From the NCBI GenBank assembly GCA_017938695.1, contig JAGBBA010000025.1, positions 48,843 to 112,842 of the forward strand: 64,000 bases of DNA, read 5' to 3'. The notes under the pieces are model-generated. The model ran no database searches. It saw only the letters and a program-made list of their open reading frames with translations, and was not told the origin of the DNA. Positions 63,783-64,000 of this stretch are shown piece by piece (position 1 is the first letter of the stretch; the number at the start of each line of letters is the position of its first letter). This stretch comes from Clostridia bacterium (GTDB lineage: Bacteria; Bacillota; Clostridia; Christensenellales; Aristaeellaceae). Made by a program: the position numbers and the translations under genes.

Positions 63783-64000
63783 ATGGCGGTATTTACCAAC
63801 ATTGACATCAAAAAGCGGCGCGAATTACTGAAAATGACCGCCGCGACGCTGGCTGAACAGATAGGCCGCGACCCGACAACCGTCTACAACTGGGAAAGCG
63901 GAAAGAGCGATCCTGACCCCGATAGCATGTACCAGATCGCGGAAGCCTTCGGAGATCTGAACGTCTGGTACGACTGGATGCGAACAAAGTATTCAAGCTA
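63783..64000 (+). CDS. XRE-type HTH protein, 3' truncated by window edge
   Basis: The frame is open from ATG 63783 (GGGAGG ribosome site) to the window end, 72 codons. The HTH is evident: RRELLKMTAATLAEQIGRD, then TTVYNWESGKSDPDP. The remainder lies to the right. It is the third HTH gene in a row in the second element. Confidence 0.8.
   Translation, partial: MAVFTNIDIKKRRELLKMTAATLAEQIGRDPTTVYNWESGKSDPDPDSMYQIAEAFGDLNVWYDWMRTKYSS

Overview
The window looks like the chromosome of an anaerobic gut or rumen Clostridia (Bacillota), possibly Christensenellales-like. The reasons are the strong AGGAGG ribosome sites, Gram-positive type Sec signal peptides on abundant solute-binding proteins, many ABC sugar importers that lack their own ATPase, and cytosolic plus secreted plant-glycan enzymes. 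The genus is not determinable from the sequence alone. The backbone (1 to about 44 kb) is GC-rich. The region from about 44.1 to 60.2 kb is visibly more AT-rich in places and is a mobile island.

1-16.7 kb is a rightward arabinan/arabinoxylan-type locus. It starts with a solute-binding protein truncated by the window edge and carrying a CBM-like N-terminus. Then come two permeases, an NHL-propeller/TPR/Yip1 membrane protein, a large secreted DUF5696 protein, a second permease pair and a second solute-binding protein. A secreted GH51 arabinofuranosidase, an ArsR-like regulator and a cytosolic GH51 arabinofuranosidase follow. 17-22 kb holds another importer (binding protein, two permeases) followed by a type-B carboxylesterase. 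22.2-29.1 kb is on the minus strand: an AraC regulator, a six-hairpin-like protein, a GH31 glycosidase and a DUF5605 protein. 29.4-35 kb is a third importer (two permeases, binding protein) and a beta-helix protein. Promoter regions at 16.9, 23.1 and 29.2 kb share TTTTGTCC/GGACAAA boxes, suggesting one AraC-controlled regulon.

35-44 kb is a general region: an MBL hydrolase and LRR protein, a TetM-like GTPase, an FMN-dependent hydroxy-acid oxidase-like protein and a sugar isomerase-like TIM barrel, then a minus-strand operon (cotH-like, yaiI-like, bcp-like, def).

44117-60236 is an integrative mobilizable element bounded by 48-bp direct repeats of the 3' part of a tRNA-Pro(CGG) gene. Its core is an oriT of the MobV (pMV158) type at 53.8 kb, a sigma-like factor, an XRE regulator, a CHC2 primase-like protein, a P4-type helicase, a MobV relaxase and a tyrosine integrase. 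Its cargo is an exonuclease-BRCT pair flanked by 34-bp repeats, a Fic protein, and a complete maltodextrin/cyclodextrin operon (MalE-, MalF- and MalG-like proteins, GH13 cyclomaltodextrinase, LacI regulator).

60.2 kb to the end begins a second, tandem element: another tyrosine integrase pointing at the same att site, a zinc-ribbon protein, an iteron-like TAACC repeat cluster, a repressor and three HTH proteins. It runs off the right edge.
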